Positions 7,648 to 8,740 of a stretch of DNA of 8,740 nucleotides are shown in pieces. The DNA is from Pseudomonas sp. PGPPP3 (GTDB lineage Bacteria; Pseudomonadota; Gammaproteobacteria; Pseudomonadales; Pseudomonadaceae). The first letter of the stretch is position 1; the number at the start of each line of letters is the position of its first letter. A program made the translations under genes and the position numbers. Below the pieces are notes generated by a model. The model was given only the letters and a program-made list of their open reading frames with translations. It had not been told where the DNA came from and did no database searches. The DNA is taken from assembly GCA_002256055.1 (NCBI GenBank), contig NKIE01000083.1, positions 360 to 9,099 on the forward strand, read 5' to 3'.

Positions 7648-7648
<1 letters not shown>
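7343..7648 (+). CDS. ureB: Urease beta subunit
   Basis: UreB (101 residues, normal length) is the middle structural subunit of urease. It packs against UreC in the (UreABC)3 enzyme. Signatures are [19 protein letters not shown] at the start, [14 protein letters not shown] (33-46), [26 protein letters not shown] (49-74) and [10 protein letters not shown] at the end. GGAG at 7333-7336 is 6 bp from ATG 7343. The reading frame is open further upstream to 7046, but that stretch is inside the acetyltransferase in another frame, and the family N-terminus begins exactly at 7343. The start overlaps the preceding stop by 4 bp and the stop overlaps the ureC start by 1 bp. Confidence 0.98.

Positions 7649-8740
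<1,092 letters not shown>

Overview
The window reads as chromosomal DNA of a Pseudomonas-like gammaproteobacterium. It is GC-rich, densely packed and has all genes on the + strand. The gene order purH - purD - retS - MarC-family membrane protein - urease genes matches, from memory, the Pseudomonas aeruginosa PA4854-PA4868 neighbourhood. One difference is that no urea ABC-transporter genes lie between the MarC-type gene and ureD here.

Region 1 (1-1962) is purine biosynthesis. It holds the 3' end of purH (AICAR transformylase part) and a complete purD (GAR synthetase). The 118-bp gap between them carries two tandem, sequence-related dyads and a third hairpin just before the purD ribosome binding site.

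Region 2 (1963-5500) is signalling and membrane. A 125-bp gap contains a perfect TATAAT box and a good ribosome binding site. These point to an own promoter and a GTG start at 2088 for retS, the hybrid sensor that in Pseudomonas opposes GacS/GacA and Rsm signalling in the switch between acute virulence and biofilm. The spacing of the phosphorelay residues (His to Asp 289, Asp to Asp 145) equals that recalled for P. aeruginosa RetS. A small MarC-family integral membrane protein follows after 29 bp.

Region 3 (5501-8740) is urea use. A 182-bp non-coding gap ends in a near-consensus sigma-54 promoter (perfect TGGCACG, GG-N10-GC spacing) about 58 bp upstream of ureD. Then come ureD, ureA, a GNAT acetyltransferase of the phosphinothricin/methionine-sulfoximine type, ureB and the first 364 codons of ureC. 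These genes are tightly coupled, mostly with 1-4 bp overlaps, and clearly form one operon. UreD helps load nickel into the UreABC apoenzyme, and the sigma-54 promoter would tie expression to nitrogen limitation through NtrC.

The window is mostly ordinary core genome and I see no new multi-gene system. The point most worth checking is ureC. Its first ~131 residues look like Pseudomonas, while the rest changes in codon choice and in protein signature residues. This suggests a recombination mosaic or an assembly chimera.
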